From: CAYYNP01 sp964472545
Lineage (GTDB): Bacteria; Planctomycetota; Planctomycetia; Pirellulales; Thermoguttaceae
DNA length: 33,328 bases
Direction: 5' to 3'
Assembly (NCBI GenBank): GCA_964472545.1
Contig: CAYYNP010000080.1
Coordinates: 1-33,328 of the forward strand
Numbering within the stretch: position 1 is the stretch's first letter; every line of letters begins with the position of its first letter. The position numbers and the translations under genes are program-made. The notes below the pieces were generated by a model. That model was not told the origin of the DNA. It ran no database searches and saw only the letters and a list, made by a program, of their open reading frames with translations. Shown one piece after another: positions 1-7,961 of this stretch.

Positions 1-22
1 CGCTCTGCCCCAGCCACCCTGC
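1..22. repeat. Edge fragment of a dispersed palindromic repeat
   Basis: The first 22 bases match one arm of the palindromic element at 25122-25255 at about 18 of 22 positions, around the shared core gccccagccaccc (compare 25203-25224). The rest of this copy would lie left of the window. It sits downstream of the PQQ-propeller gene on the minus strand. Confidence 0.5.
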
Positions 23-56
23 CACAATGGCGCGACCACCGGTCGCGGCTTTGTGG
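22..56. other. Hairpin after the PQQ-propeller gene
   Basis: Arms 22-37 (ccacaatggcgcgacc) and 41-56 pair at 14 of 16 positions around a 3-nt loop, 20 nt past the stop codon of the minus-strand gene. No T-run follows on either strand, so it is not a classical rho-independent terminator. It could protect the 3' end of the mRNA or belong to the repeat at the window edge. Confidence 0.4.
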
Positions 57-76
57 GCGAGCCGCACATCCGTGCG

Positions 77-3073
77 TCATTCCGCCGCAAGGCACAACGT
101 TCGACCGTCTTGTAGCGTAATAAAGACCCGCCCGGCGGCGTCCAACGCGATGCCGCCCGGCAGCGGGGCGGCGGGAAGCCGCCGGGTCCAAAGCGGGGTC
201 CCGTCGTCGATCGAGAAGGCCACCACGGCGTACGGCGGCCGCGGCGATTCCGACGGCGGCAAACGCCCGGCAACCACCACGGCGTTGGTGCCCTGGGCCA
301 TGGCCGTCGGGTGCGCGAACCGGCCCGACTGCCACACGGGCTGAGCGTCGCCGGTGGCTGCCTTGGCCGGGTCGATGCGGGCAACCCGATTGCTGATCCC
401 TTGGACGACGACGTCGCCGGCGTCGGTCTGCAAGAAATGCTTGGCGAAGTAGCGGCCGACCCAATATCGCTTGGGGCTGTAGAGCAGTCGCTCGAAGGCC
501 ACAACGTTGTCATTGAGCACGAACAACTCGCGGCCGCGCGGTGCTTTGGCCCACTCGTCCTCGAGTCTATTCAGGCAGCGGCCGCTCTGCACGTCGAACA
601 TCGCCGGCGAGACGACGTTGCCGCCGGCCAGGTAGAGTCGGTCCTTGTGCAAGAGCAAGTGGCCTTGCACGCTCACGCCGGTGACCGAGTCGTCGCCGGC
701 CAGCCGTCCGGTCTCGTTGTTCTGCCAGCGGATTTTGCCGCTGGCGGCGTCCAGGGCGTAGACGTGGGTGCCGTCGAAGCTGGCGATGCCGGCCGCCGCG
801 TAGACGGTATCGCCGTCGACCAGCACGCCGCCGGCCACGGGCCAGGTCGAGGTGAGCTTGCCGTAGAGGTTGATCTTTCGCTCGGCCGGTGCGGCGGTGA
901 ATCGCCAGAGCGGCTTGCCGGTGACGGCCTCCAATGCATGCACGCGTCCGTCGCCGCTGCCCACGATCAGCCGCCCGTCGCTCAGCGCCGGTGGATAGGT
1001 GATCGGCCCACCGGTGAAGCCCTGCCAAAGTAGTTTGCCGCTCTTGGCATCGAGTGTGCGAATCGCGCCGTCGCTGCCGGAGAGCCAGACGAATCCGCCG
1101 GCTGCGATCGGTGCGGCCGGGTCGTGTTTGGCCGGGGGAGTGAATTGCCACGCCAATTGGACGGCCTCGGGAATCGCCGTCTTCACCGCGCCGCCGCGGC
1201 GATTGTCTGCCCGATAGGCCGGCCAATCACCCGGGGCGACGCTGGGCAGATTCAACGGCGCCGCCGGGTCCGTGAACGACTCCAGCCGCTCGTCGTCGAT
1301 CGCCCGGGCGTTGAAGTCGAAATCGCCCGCGGGCCCCAGGCAATTGATGCCCACCAGCGAGAGGCTGCAATCGCACATCCACGGCCCCCAGTAGAGCCGC
1401 CCGCCGCTTACGATCACGCCGTCGTGGCAGTCGGGCCGCATCAGGGCGATCCGCTGGGGCCGGTTGCCGTCGACGGCCAGCCGCGTCGTGCCGCCGTGCC
1501 GCGGGCCTCGGGTGAATACGCTATCGATCGAACCGGTCGCCCGCGTGCAGTTGCCTCGCAGCGGGTTGATCTCGGCCAACACGCGGCCGTCGAGCGGATC
1601 GAACAGCTTGCTGGGGCCGGTGCGGCCCATGGCGTAGAGGCCCTCGTCGCGGAGCACGAGCTGCATGTTGCCGTCGCCGTGCTGCCAGAGCAGATGCCCG
1701 CCCTCGGTCGAGGCAGCGACCAGCCGCGTGCGTTGCGGGCCGGCGAAGTAGATCGCCTTTTCGCTGCACTTGAGATACGACGACGTGGAGAATCCGATCG
1801 AAGGGGTTTGTGCCCGATGGTGCGGGCCGATCGCGTCGAGCAGCTCCTTCTCGGCGTTGCGCCACAGCCGTTTGCCTTGCTTGGCGTCGAGGCAGGCGAG
1901 GAAACTCGGATGCGAGTAGTAGTAGAGCCGGCCACCGTGCATCGCCACCGCTCGGCCGTCGATCGGCTGCTCTTCCTTGTGGATCCAGCGAACCTGCTTG
2001 GTGGCCAGGTCGACGGCGAACAGCGTGCGGCCGAAACCCCAGGGATAGTCGGGCCGATCGTAGCCGGCGGTCATCGGGCGCCAAGGCCAGCCGGCGCCCG
2101 TGCGGTTGCCGCGGAGCGTGGGATCGCGAATTTCCTCTTCGCCGACCAGCGCGATCAGCGTGCCGTCGGCGATCGCCATCCACTTCCACACCGGCCCGGT
2201 CGCCTCGGGCGGGGCGGTGATCTCGCCGGTCAGCTTGCCGGTGGCCGCATCGAGCAGCTTGCACGACTTGCTGTCGGCCAGGTAGAGGATCTCCGGTGTG
2301 GCAATCATCGTGTTGCGGTGGATGTTGAAACCCGGCTGAAGCGGCCGCTTCCAGAGGTGGGTGCCGTTGTAGCCGTTGATCGCGATCAGCGTATTCAGCC
2401 AGGGCCAATCCCGTTGCTTAAAGCCGACGTGGCCGAAGGCCTTGAAGACCCGGCCGGCCGAGGCGACCGTGACCTCCGGAAACGGCACGTACCACGGCTC
2501 GCTGTAGAACTGCGAGAGATACGGCGCCCGGGCGATCCGGTCGTTCGACTGCGGGTTGTTGTCGGGGCCCTTGTAGGGATGGGTCCAGTCGTCGGCCTCG
2601 GGCGGATAGGGTTTGGTGATCGCCTCGTCGCCGAGCACGAGCTTGCCCAACGGACGGACGGCCCGCAGCAGGCGGTCGCGGTCGGCCGTGGTGATCGGCA
2701 CGTCGGCCGGGGCAATCACGGCGTCGGCCAAATCGTCGGCCAGATTGACTCGCGTCAGCGGGCCTTTGTCGACAACCACGCGGCTGCCCAGCAACCCGGC
2801 CGCATCGGCCTTCGCTCGGGCAACATCGACCGCCTCCTCGTCGGGCAATTGCACGTAGATCGTCCATCGGCTGGCTTGGGCGAGCGAAACGGCCGACCTG
2901 GCCGGACCGTCTCCCAGCAGCACGCAGATGCCCGGGCCGTCGCCGATTCGAGAAACCACGGCTGGCCCACCGGGATCTGTCTCCGCCGCCGGCAGCACGC
3001 CGGGCTGCATCCACAGCAGGCAGCAGATCACCACCACAAGCACCGCTGGGAACCGTTCATTTCGCCTCGACAT
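77..3073 (-). CDS. Secreted PQQ-like beta-propeller repeat protein
   Basis: A 998-residue exported protein. The start at 3073 (MSRRNERFPAVLV) is preferred over an upstream ATG at 3178 because AAGGAGA lies about 8 nt before it and a signal peptide follows at once (hydrophobic VLVVVICCLLW, then PAAE). Residues about 45-145 look like a degraded class I methyltransferase Rossmann fold: a G-D-G-P-A loop, alternating strands and helices, and a closing DDLADAVI segment. From about residue 170 the chain consists of propeller blades with the repeated pattern 'LxAxDAxxGKxLW', for example LDAATGKL, LDAKQGKRLW, LDAKSGKLLW and LDAASGKIRW. Such blades resemble PQQ dehydrogenases, but no catalytic or haem motif was seen, so a binding or scaffold role is as likely as an enzyme. 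A gap of 328 bp containing a hairpin separates it from the upstream gene, so it is probably its own transcription unit. Confidence 0.85.
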   Translation of the reverse strand: MSRRNERFPAVLVVVICCLLWMQPGVLPAAETDPGGPAVVSRIGDGPGICVLLGDGPARSAVSLAQASRWTIYVQLPDEEAVDVARAKADAAGLLGSRVVVDKGPLTRVNLADDLADAVIAPADVPITTADRDRLLRAVRPLGKLVLGDEAITKPYPPEADDWTHPYKGPDNNPQSNDRIARAPYLSQFYSEPWYVPFPEVTVASAGRVFKAFGHVGFKQRDWPWLNTLIAINGYNGTHLWKRPLQPGFNIHRNTMIATPEILYLADSKSCKLLDAATGKLTGEITAPPEATGPVWKWMAIADGTLIALVGEEEIRDPTLRGNRTGAGWPWRPMTAGYDRPDYPWGFGRTLFAVDLATKQVRWIHKEEQPIDGRAVAMHGGRLYYYSHPSFLACLDAKQGKRLWRNAEKELLDAIGPHHRAQTPSIGFSTSSYLKCSEKAIYFAGPQRTRLVAASTEGGHLLWQHGDGNMQLVLRDEGLYAMGRTGPSKLFDPLDGRVLAEINPLRGNCTRATGSIDSVFTRGPRHGGTTRLAVDGNRPQRIALMRPDCHDGVIVSGGRLYWGPWMCDCSLSLVGINCLGPAGDFDFNARAIDDERLESFTDPAAPLNLPSVAPGDWPAYRADNRRGGAVKTAIPEAVQLAWQFTPPAKHDPAAPIAAGGFVWLSGSDGAIRTLDAKSGKLLWQGFTGGPITYPPALSDGRLIVGSGDGRVHALEAVTGKPLWRFTAAPAERKINLYGKLTSTWPVAGGVLVDGDTVYAAAGIASFDGTHVYALDAASGKIRWQNNETGRLAGDDSVTGVSVQGHLLLHKDRLYLAGGNVVSPAMFDVQSGRCLNRLEDEWAKAPRGRELFVLNDNVVAFERLLYSPKRYWVGRYFAKHFLQTDAGDVVVQGISNRVARIDPAKAATGDAQPVWQSGRFAHPTAMAQGTNAVVVAGRLPPSESPRPPYAVVAFSIDDGTPLWTRRLPAAPLPGGIALDAAGRVFITLQDGRTLCLAAE

Positions 3074-3252
3074 GACGCGTCTCCTTCGTCTGAGCAATGC
3101 ATGCAATGGGGTCACGGGACCGAAGATCGAACCGGACGCCGGCAATCCTAGCAGAACTGCCCAGGGAGTGGCAAGCATCTGCCATTTCGGCGAAGCGTGC
3201 TACTGGCTCCGAACTCGAAACAGGTTAGATCCTCGCGAAAACGGCTGCGCGA

Positions 3253-3315
3253 GGTGCCTGTCCCCCTTTTTCACGGTACTCACCAATGGCCCGTCCGAAA
3301 AAGGGGACAGGCACC
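3253..3315. repeat. Inverted repeat with 'ggtgcctgtcccc' arms
   Basis: The left arm 3253-3272 (ggtgcctgtcccc then a T-run) and right arm 3297-3315 are complementary apart from one extra C, with a 24-nt loop. It lies in the 328-bp gap (3074-3401) between the FG-GAP gene and the PQQ-propeller gene. Near-copies of one arm occur at 12234-12251 (ggtgcctgtcc) and about 3361-3378 (gccagtccccatttt). Nothing else is recognisable in this gap apart from the propeller gene's ribosome-binding site. Confidence 0.6.
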
Positions 3316-3401
3316 GTCGGCAAACGCCCCTACCACTTCAAGACCGGGCCCTCGACGGAGCCAGTCCCCATTTTCGGACTCCCGTACTTGCGGTTTGAGA
3401 T

Positions 3402-4754
3402 CTAGTAGAGCGAGAAGTTCAACCCCGTACCCGTCGGCGGCTGCGATCGGGCCGGGGCGCCGCCGGGGTTCTTGTAGAGATAGACCTTGTAGCCGGAGGG
3501 TTCGGCCGTGGTGGTCAACAGCACGTCTTCGGCGCCGTTGCCGGTCATGTCGCCTTCGGCGATCAGCAGCGGCAGTTCGTCGGGGCCGACGTCGAACGTT
3601 ACCAGGCGTTGCCCCCGTCCGTCGAACAGCCCACGGGGTACGGCCGAGCCGATCTCGTCGCGGCCGTCGCCGGTCCAATCGACGAGGTTGTGGTGGCGGG
3701 TGTAGTCGGTGATGATCTGGCCGAGCAACGCGCCGCGCTCGTCGAACAGGCACAGCGGCTTGCGCGGCACGCGGAGGTGGTCCACGTCGACCACCAACTG
3801 CCGGCCCGGTACGTCGGGGCAGATCTTGCCGGCGTCGATCGATTCGTAATGGTGGCCGGTCTGTTTCCAGAGCAGTTGGCCGTGGCCGTCGGTCATCACC
3901 AGGGCATTGCCGCCACACATCGTCATCGCCAAGCGGACGTCTTCCGGCGTCTTCGCCGCATGGACCACGCACCAGCAGTCGGCATGGCCGCCGTTGCGCT
4001 GCCCGGGCTGAAGCTCGAAGACCCAGCGAACGGAGCCGTCGGCGTTGAGTGCCGCGTAGCCGGCGAGGATCTCGTGGCGGCCGTCGCCGTCGAGATCGAC
4101 CGGCAGCGGCTGGTGCGACGTGCGATACCCGCCGGGATCGGCCACGGTCCAGAGCAACTTGCCGGCTGACGAATAGGCCCAGATGCGGCCGTAGCGGGTT
4201 TTCACCAACACGTCCGACGGCCAGCCCTTGCCCGAGAGGTCGGCGAAGGTGACGCAGTCGCTGGAGTGCTCGGGGATGGGGAACTCACGGCGGACCTTGC
4301 CCGTGGGGCCGTCGAGCACGACCAACCGCCGGTCGGCGGCCACGATCACTTCATTGGTGCCGTCGTGGTCGAGGTCGTGGATCTGGCAGGCGACGTCGTG
4401 ATGCAACTCGCGGCGGCCGAGCTTCGGATCGCCCCATCGCCAGAGCACACTGCCGTCGACGCGCTGGGCGGCCACCGCAGAAGTGTAGTGGTTGTCGCTC
4501 CGGTTGACGTTCTGTGCCGAGACGATCTCGACCGGCCCCTCACCGTCAAGGTCACCGGCAACCACCCAATGCCCGCCGTATTGCGGGTCGACGGTGATCG
4601 TCCGCCAAGGTTTGACGACCGGCGTATCGTCCGACGGCGTGTCGCGGGCGTCGGTCTCAAACGGCGGCGATTTGGGCTCGGCGGCAAACGCTATGGCCCC
4701 GCCGGCCGCCGCCAACACCCAGAGAATACAGCGACTGGTGAGTGCAGGCATCAT
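3402..4754 (-). CDS. Secreted FG-GAP/VCBS repeat propeller protein
   Basis: A 450-residue exported protein. The start at 4754 (MMPALTSRC; a second ATG at 4751 is possible) has AAGGAG 5 nt upstream and overlaps the stop of the CocE gene as ATGA, so the two are translationally coupled. A signal peptide (residues 1 to about 25, ending AFAAE) precedes repeated calcium-type loops of the FG-GAP/VCBS class: DLDGEGPVEIV, DLDHDGTNEVIV, DLDGDGRHEIL, DWTGDGRDEI and DMTGNGAEDV. The 'GDGRHEIL...NADG' blades and the C-terminal GTGLNFSLY also recall propellers of the rhamnogalacturonan lyase family (PL11) and related secreted planctomycete proteins. No lyase active site could be confirmed, so it is named only as a propeller. 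A much longer frame runs upstream through the CocE gene, but it lacks an initiation signal and is not the gene. Confidence 0.8.
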   Translation of the reverse strand: MMPALTSRCILWVLAAAGGAIAFAAEPKSPPFETDARDTPSDDTPVVKPWRTITVDPQYGGHWVVAGDLDGEGPVEIVSAQNVNRSDNHYTSAVAAQRVDGSVLWRWGDPKLGRRELHHDVACQIHDLDHDGTNEVIVAADRRLVVLDGPTGKVRREFPIPEHSSDCVTFADLSGKGWPSDVLVKTRYGRIWAYSSAGKLLWTVADPGGYRTSHQPLPVDLDGDGRHEILAGYAALNADGSVRWVFELQPGQRNGGHADCWCVVHAAKTPEDVRLAMTMCGGNALVMTDGHGQLLWKQTGHHYESIDAGKICPDVPGRQLVVDVDHLRVPRKPLCLFDERGALLGQIITDYTRHHNLVDWTGDGRDEIGSAVPRGLFDGRGQRLVTFDVGPDELPLLIAEGDMTGNGAEDVLLTTTAEPSGYKVYLYKNPGGAPARSQPPTGTGLNFSLY

Positions 4755-6400
4755 TCCCTCTCCTTCGCTCCGGCGTACACCGGAAACACGATATGCGACG
4801 GATACCGCGACGAGAGGTGCACCGTGTTGGTGGCCACCCGCGTCTTCTCGCCCGGGCGATACGGCCGGCCGGTGTTGGGGTTGGCGTCGAAGCGAGGGTA
4901 GTTCGACGAGGACACCGCCACGCGTACCCGATGCCCGCGGTTGAAGATGATCGACGTGCTCCACAAATCGACGGTGATTTCGTACACGTTGCCGGGCTCC
5001 ATCAGCGTCTCGCGCTCGAACGACTCGCGAAACCGGGCACGCAAGATACCGTCGGTCAGCAGCATCGAGCGGCCGTCGGGGTAGACGTCGGTCAGCTTGA
5101 CGGTGAAATCGGTGTCCGGGCAATCGGAGGTGACATAGAGCTTTGCCCGCAGCCGGCCAGTGACCTCGATCGGCTCGCGAAGCACCTCGGAGGTAAACAG
5201 CAGCACGTCGTCGCGCGATTCGACCTTGCGTTGATCCATGGGCCCCTTGGGCATGTTGAGATTCTGGCCGCCGATCGTGGGCACGGGCTTTGTGGGATCG
5301 AAGCGATAGGTCCTCTTGGCGTCGCCGGACGTCGGCGCGTGTAGCGAGAGCAGCCCGTCGGCGTGGAAGTAGGCCTTCGTTTCGACGGCCGGCGGCGGCC
5401 AGGTGTCGGTCGCCCGCCAGAAATTGCCCGGGGCGTCGCGGTCGGTCGGGTCGCCCATCACGTAGTAGTGGATCGGTTCGATCTCGTCCTCGCCGTTGTC
5501 GGCCCCGTTGATCACATGGTCGAAAAACGCGAACGGGCTGGCCCCGCGGGGCGGCCGCGACGAGCCAGGCGGGTAGGTCAACTCGTCGAAACGCCCGTGG
5601 GCCAGCGGGCCGATGATCAGCCGGCACTTACCCCGGGCGTTCGGGCCGCCCCGGTTGTGGATCGTTTGAAAGGAGTTGATCGTGCCCTGCAGGAAGATGT
5701 CGTACCAGCCGCCGAGGAACATCCCCGGCACGTCGACCCGGGCGGCCTGGGCCTCGGGATTGAGTTCGACCCAGAGGTCGTCGTACAGCGGGTGGTCGAG
5801 CACGGTTTGCAGGTTCGGCTCGCTGAACTTGTTGCCCCGCAGCCAGCCCTCGACCAGCGCCTTGCGAAAGGCCCCGCCTTGGTAGGCCGCCTGCGTGTAC
5901 ATGTTCGAGAAGGCCACGGCGACGTTTTGGGCCTTTAGGGCCTTCGGCGCGTCCGGGGCCAGCATGTTTTGGGAGATGCCCATCGCCGACGCGCCCCAGG
6001 TGGCAACGTTGCCGTCGCACCAACGCTGCTTGGCGATCCACTCGATCGCGTCGTGCCCGTCGCGGCGCTTTCCCCAGCCGTCGTTGTGAAAGACCAAGGC
6101 GTCTTCGCCCTGGGAGTCGAACCGCCCCCGCATGTCTTGGGCCACCAGGGCATAGCCGTGGTGATGGGCCGCGGCGGCCTCGCGGGAGAATTGGTTCTTG
6201 CCGTACGGCGTGCGGATCAAGATCACCGGAAACGGCCCCTTGGAGCCGTCGGGCAGATAGACGTCGGTCGCCAAGCGCGTGCCGTCGCGCATCGGGACCA
6301 TCTCGGTCGTCTTGGCCGACGCGGTTGTGTGGAACAGGCCGGCCGCAGTGCAAAGCACCAGACCTGCGAGCAGAAAGGAATCGCGCCGTGGGATAGGCAT
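4751..6400 (-). CDS. CocE/NonD family alpha/beta hydrolase (secreted)
   Basis: A 549-residue serine hydrolase of the CocE / X-Pro dipeptidyl peptidase (S15) class. The start at 6400 (MPIPRRDSFLLAGLV) is chosen over 6427 because GGGAG lies about 7 nt upstream and a signal peptide follows (FLLAGLVLCTAAGLFHTTASA). The N-terminal fold carries 'MRDGTRLATDVYLP', typical of the family, then the nucleophile elbow GASAMG (Ser near residue 150). The likely catalytic Asp is in GGWYDIFLQG (about residue 230) and the His in GPLAHGRFDE (about 265). The C-terminal jelly-roll domain ends with RVRVAVSSSNYPRFDANPNTG, a family signature. Known members cleave esters or amides; the substrate here is not predictable. 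It overlaps the FG-GAP gene by 4 bases. Confidence 0.9.
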   Translation of the reverse strand: MPIPRRDSFLLAGLVLCTAAGLFHTTASAKTTEMVPMRDGTRLATDVYLPDGSKGPFPVILIRTPYGKNQFSREAAAAHHHGYALVAQDMRGRFDSQGEDALVFHNDGWGKRRDGHDAIEWIAKQRWCDGNVATWGASAMGISQNMLAPDAPKALKAQNVAVAFSNMYTQAAYQGGAFRKALVEGWLRGNKFSEPNLQTVLDHPLYDDLWVELNPEAQAARVDVPGMFLGGWYDIFLQGTINSFQTIHNRGGPNARGKCRLIIGPLAHGRFDELTYPPGSSRPPRGASPFAFFDHVINGADNGEDEIEPIHYYVMGDPTDRDAPGNFWRATDTWPPPAVETKAYFHADGLLSLHAPTSGDAKRTYRFDPTKPVPTIGGQNLNMPKGPMDQRKVESRDDVLLFTSEVLREPIEVTGRLRAKLYVTSDCPDTDFTVKLTDVYPDGRSMLLTDGILRARFRESFERETLMEPGNVYEITVDLWSTSIIFNRGHRVRVAVSSSNYPRFDANPNTGRPYRPGEKTRVATNTVHLSSRYPSHIVFPVYAGAKERE

Positions 6401-6497
6401 GATGATCTCCCGAGGTGATGTGAGCAATCAAAGTCGGATTATACTCCAGTGGCGCCGACGTCGCCAGAATACGGTGGCCACGCCGCCCGGGTGGCCG

Positions 6498-6676
6498 CGA
6501 CGCTTTTCCGCAGCCGGCGTTGCCACTTCCTCGGTATGGCCGGAAAAGCGTCGGGGTCGCGCAGCGACAAGAGGTTCCGGCCTCGATCGAGCATCCTCTT
6601 GCGGCTGCGCCGCCCGGACGCTCTTGCGAACCAGGTCTGCTCGGACGGCAGAGCTTCTTGCGCTAGAGTGTCCGGG
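6498..6676. repeat. Three consecutive hairpin-forming inverted repeats
   Basis: This 417-bp gap (6401-6817) contains no gene but three back-to-back inverted repeats. The first pairs 6498-6510 with 6541-6553 (13 bp perfect, cgacgcttttccg arms, 30-nt loop). The second pairs 6561-6574 with 6595-6608 (gcagc...caagagg against cctcttg...gctgc). The third pairs 6613-6628 with 6661-6676 (14 of 16 bp). The minus-strand CocE gene and plus-strand UroD-like gene diverge here, so promoters for both must lie in or beside this block. No clear -10/-35 pair was seen. Confidence 0.55.
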
Positions 6677-6817
6677 CCACCCACGTCTTTCGGCCAGTCG
6701 CAACCTCCCCCGCCTTGACAGAATCTCACCTGCCGGGCAAGATGGTTCGGCACGGGCAAGCCAAATTCGACCATTTCGGCCCGTTATTGCGGCCGACGTT
6801 TCAACCGGGAGACCCCG

Positions 6818-7891
6818 ATGAGCGAGATGACCTCAGCAGAACGCGTGATGAGGGCGTTGCGGCGCGAAGAGCCGGATCGCATCCCCCACTTTGAATGGAT
6901 CTTCGACCATCGGGTCCGCGAGGCGATCTGCCCGGGCGCGTCGATGGAGGAGTTCACGCTGCGGATGGGTCTCGACGCGATGCTCACCGGCCCCGATTTC
7001 AAGAAGGAGCAGGTCGGCGAGAAACGCTATCGCAACGAATGGGGCGTGGTCGTGGAAGATACCGGCGAGGAGCACAAGTTCCCGGTCGAGGGCCCGATCC
7101 ACTCGATGGACGACCTGCGCAACTACGAGCCGCCCGATCCGCACGCCCCGGGACGTTACGACAGCCTGAAGCGGATCGTCAAGCGTTACAAGGGCAAACT
7201 GGCCGTCGGTGTGCACCTGAACGACGTCTTCTCGCTGCCGCGAAACCTGGCCACGTACGAAGGCGTGTTGATGGCGTTGGCCGCCGAGCCGGAACTGGTC
7301 CGCGGGCTGGTCGATCTGTCGGTCGAGATCAACATCGAGATGGCCAAGGAGGTCGCCCGCTGCGGGGCCGATTTCATCTTCACCGGCGACGACTACGCCT
7401 CGACCGAGCGGCCGCTGATGTCGCCGAAGAGCTTCCGCGAGGTCTTCTATCCCGGGCTGAAGGAGGTGATGGCCGGGTTCCACGAGGCCGGGTTGCCGGT
7501 GATCAAACACTCCGACGGCAACATCATGCCCCTGCTGGACATGATCCTCGAGTCCGGCATCGATTGCCTCGACCCGATCGACCCGGTCGCCGGCATGGAC
7601 ATCGGCCAGTTGAAGAAGGACTACGGCGATCGGATCTCGCTAAAGGGCAACGTCGACTGTGCCCATACGCTGACCTTCGGCACGGAGCAGGAGGTGGTCG
7701 AGGAGACCAAGGCGGTGATCCGCATGGCCGGCCAAGGCGGCGGGTTGATCCTCTCGTCGAGCAACAGCATCCACTCGGCCGTCAAGCCCGGCAACTACCT
7801 GGCGATGTGGAACGCCCTGCGGATGTACGGGAAGTATCCGCTGTCGCTGGATTCGTGGGACGACGTCGACACGGGCGAGACGTTTTGGTAG
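6818..7891 (+). CDS. Uroporphyrinogen decarboxylase-like / MtaA-type methyltransferase family protein
   Basis: A 357-residue soluble TIM-barrel protein of the UroD superfamily (PF01208), which includes haem-pathway UroD and cobamide-dependent methyltransferases. The ATG has GGGAGA 8 nt upstream. Family landmarks are the N-terminal 'SAERVMRALRREEPDRIP', the central 'FTGDDYAS' and 'MSPKSFREVFYPGLKEV' segments, 'VIKHSDGNIMPLLD' (about residues 227-240), and 'ISLKGNVDCAHTL' near residue 270. The haem-enzyme RQAGR signature is absent. The His-x-Cys zinc motif of MtaA/MtbA is replaced by HSDG, though a Cys remains in GNVDC. It is therefore neither HemE nor an orthodox corrinoid methyltransferase. 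Planctomycete genomes carry many such paralogues next to sugar catabolic genes (general knowledge). It converges with the next gene across a 70-bp gap. Confidence 0.85.
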   Translation: MSEMTSAERVMRALRREEPDRIPHFEWIFDHRVREAICPGASMEEFTLRMGLDAMLTGPDFKKEQVGEKRYRNEWGVVVEDTGEEHKFPVEGPIHSMDDLRNYEPPDPHAPGRYDSLKRIVKRYKGKLAVGVHLNDVFSLPRNLATYEGVLMALAAEPELVRGLVDLSVEINIEMAKEVARCGADFIFTGDDYASTERPLMSPKSFREVFYPGLKEVMAGFHEAGLPVIKHSDGNIMPLLDMILESGIDCLDPIDPVAGMDIGQLKKDYGDRISLKGNVDCAHTLTFGTEQEVVEETKAVIRMAGQGGGLILSSSNSIHSAVKPGNYLAMWNALRMYGKYPLSLDSWDDVDTGETFW

Positions 7892-7958
7892 TCTCTTTGT
7901 CGTCTTCTCGCTCGGCGTGTTGTGGGGGTCGTCTGGGGGTGCGTGACGACTACTATCC
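7888..7958. repeat. Probable degenerate copy of the 'tagtagtc' palindromic repeat
   Basis: This segment starts with ggtagtctc at the UroD-like stop codon and ends with gacgactactatcc, next to the convergent isomerase stop. The outer ends match the tagtc...gactacta ends of the intact copies at 8819-8878 and 23641-23694, and tctcgctcggcg inside resembles their core. The interior is otherwise diverged. It occupies almost the whole space between two convergent genes, where it could act as a two-way terminator or mRNA end. Confidence 0.35.
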
Positions 7959-7961
7959 GGG

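Noticed and set aside
1124..3151. Plus-strand open frame of 675 codons opposite the PQQ-propeller gene
   Set aside because: The minus strand has a signal peptide, ribosome-binding site and propeller repeats. The plus frame is Arg/Ala-rich noise.
4755..5627. N-terminal extension of the FG-GAP gene through the CocE gene
   Set aside because: It is out of frame with CocE, Arg-rich and lacks a start signal. The true start with AAGGAG and a signal peptide is at 4754.
6428..6774. Short minus-strand ORFs in the gap before the UroD-like gene
   Set aside because: They run across three inverted repeats and are Arg-rich with no start signal. They are repeat translations.
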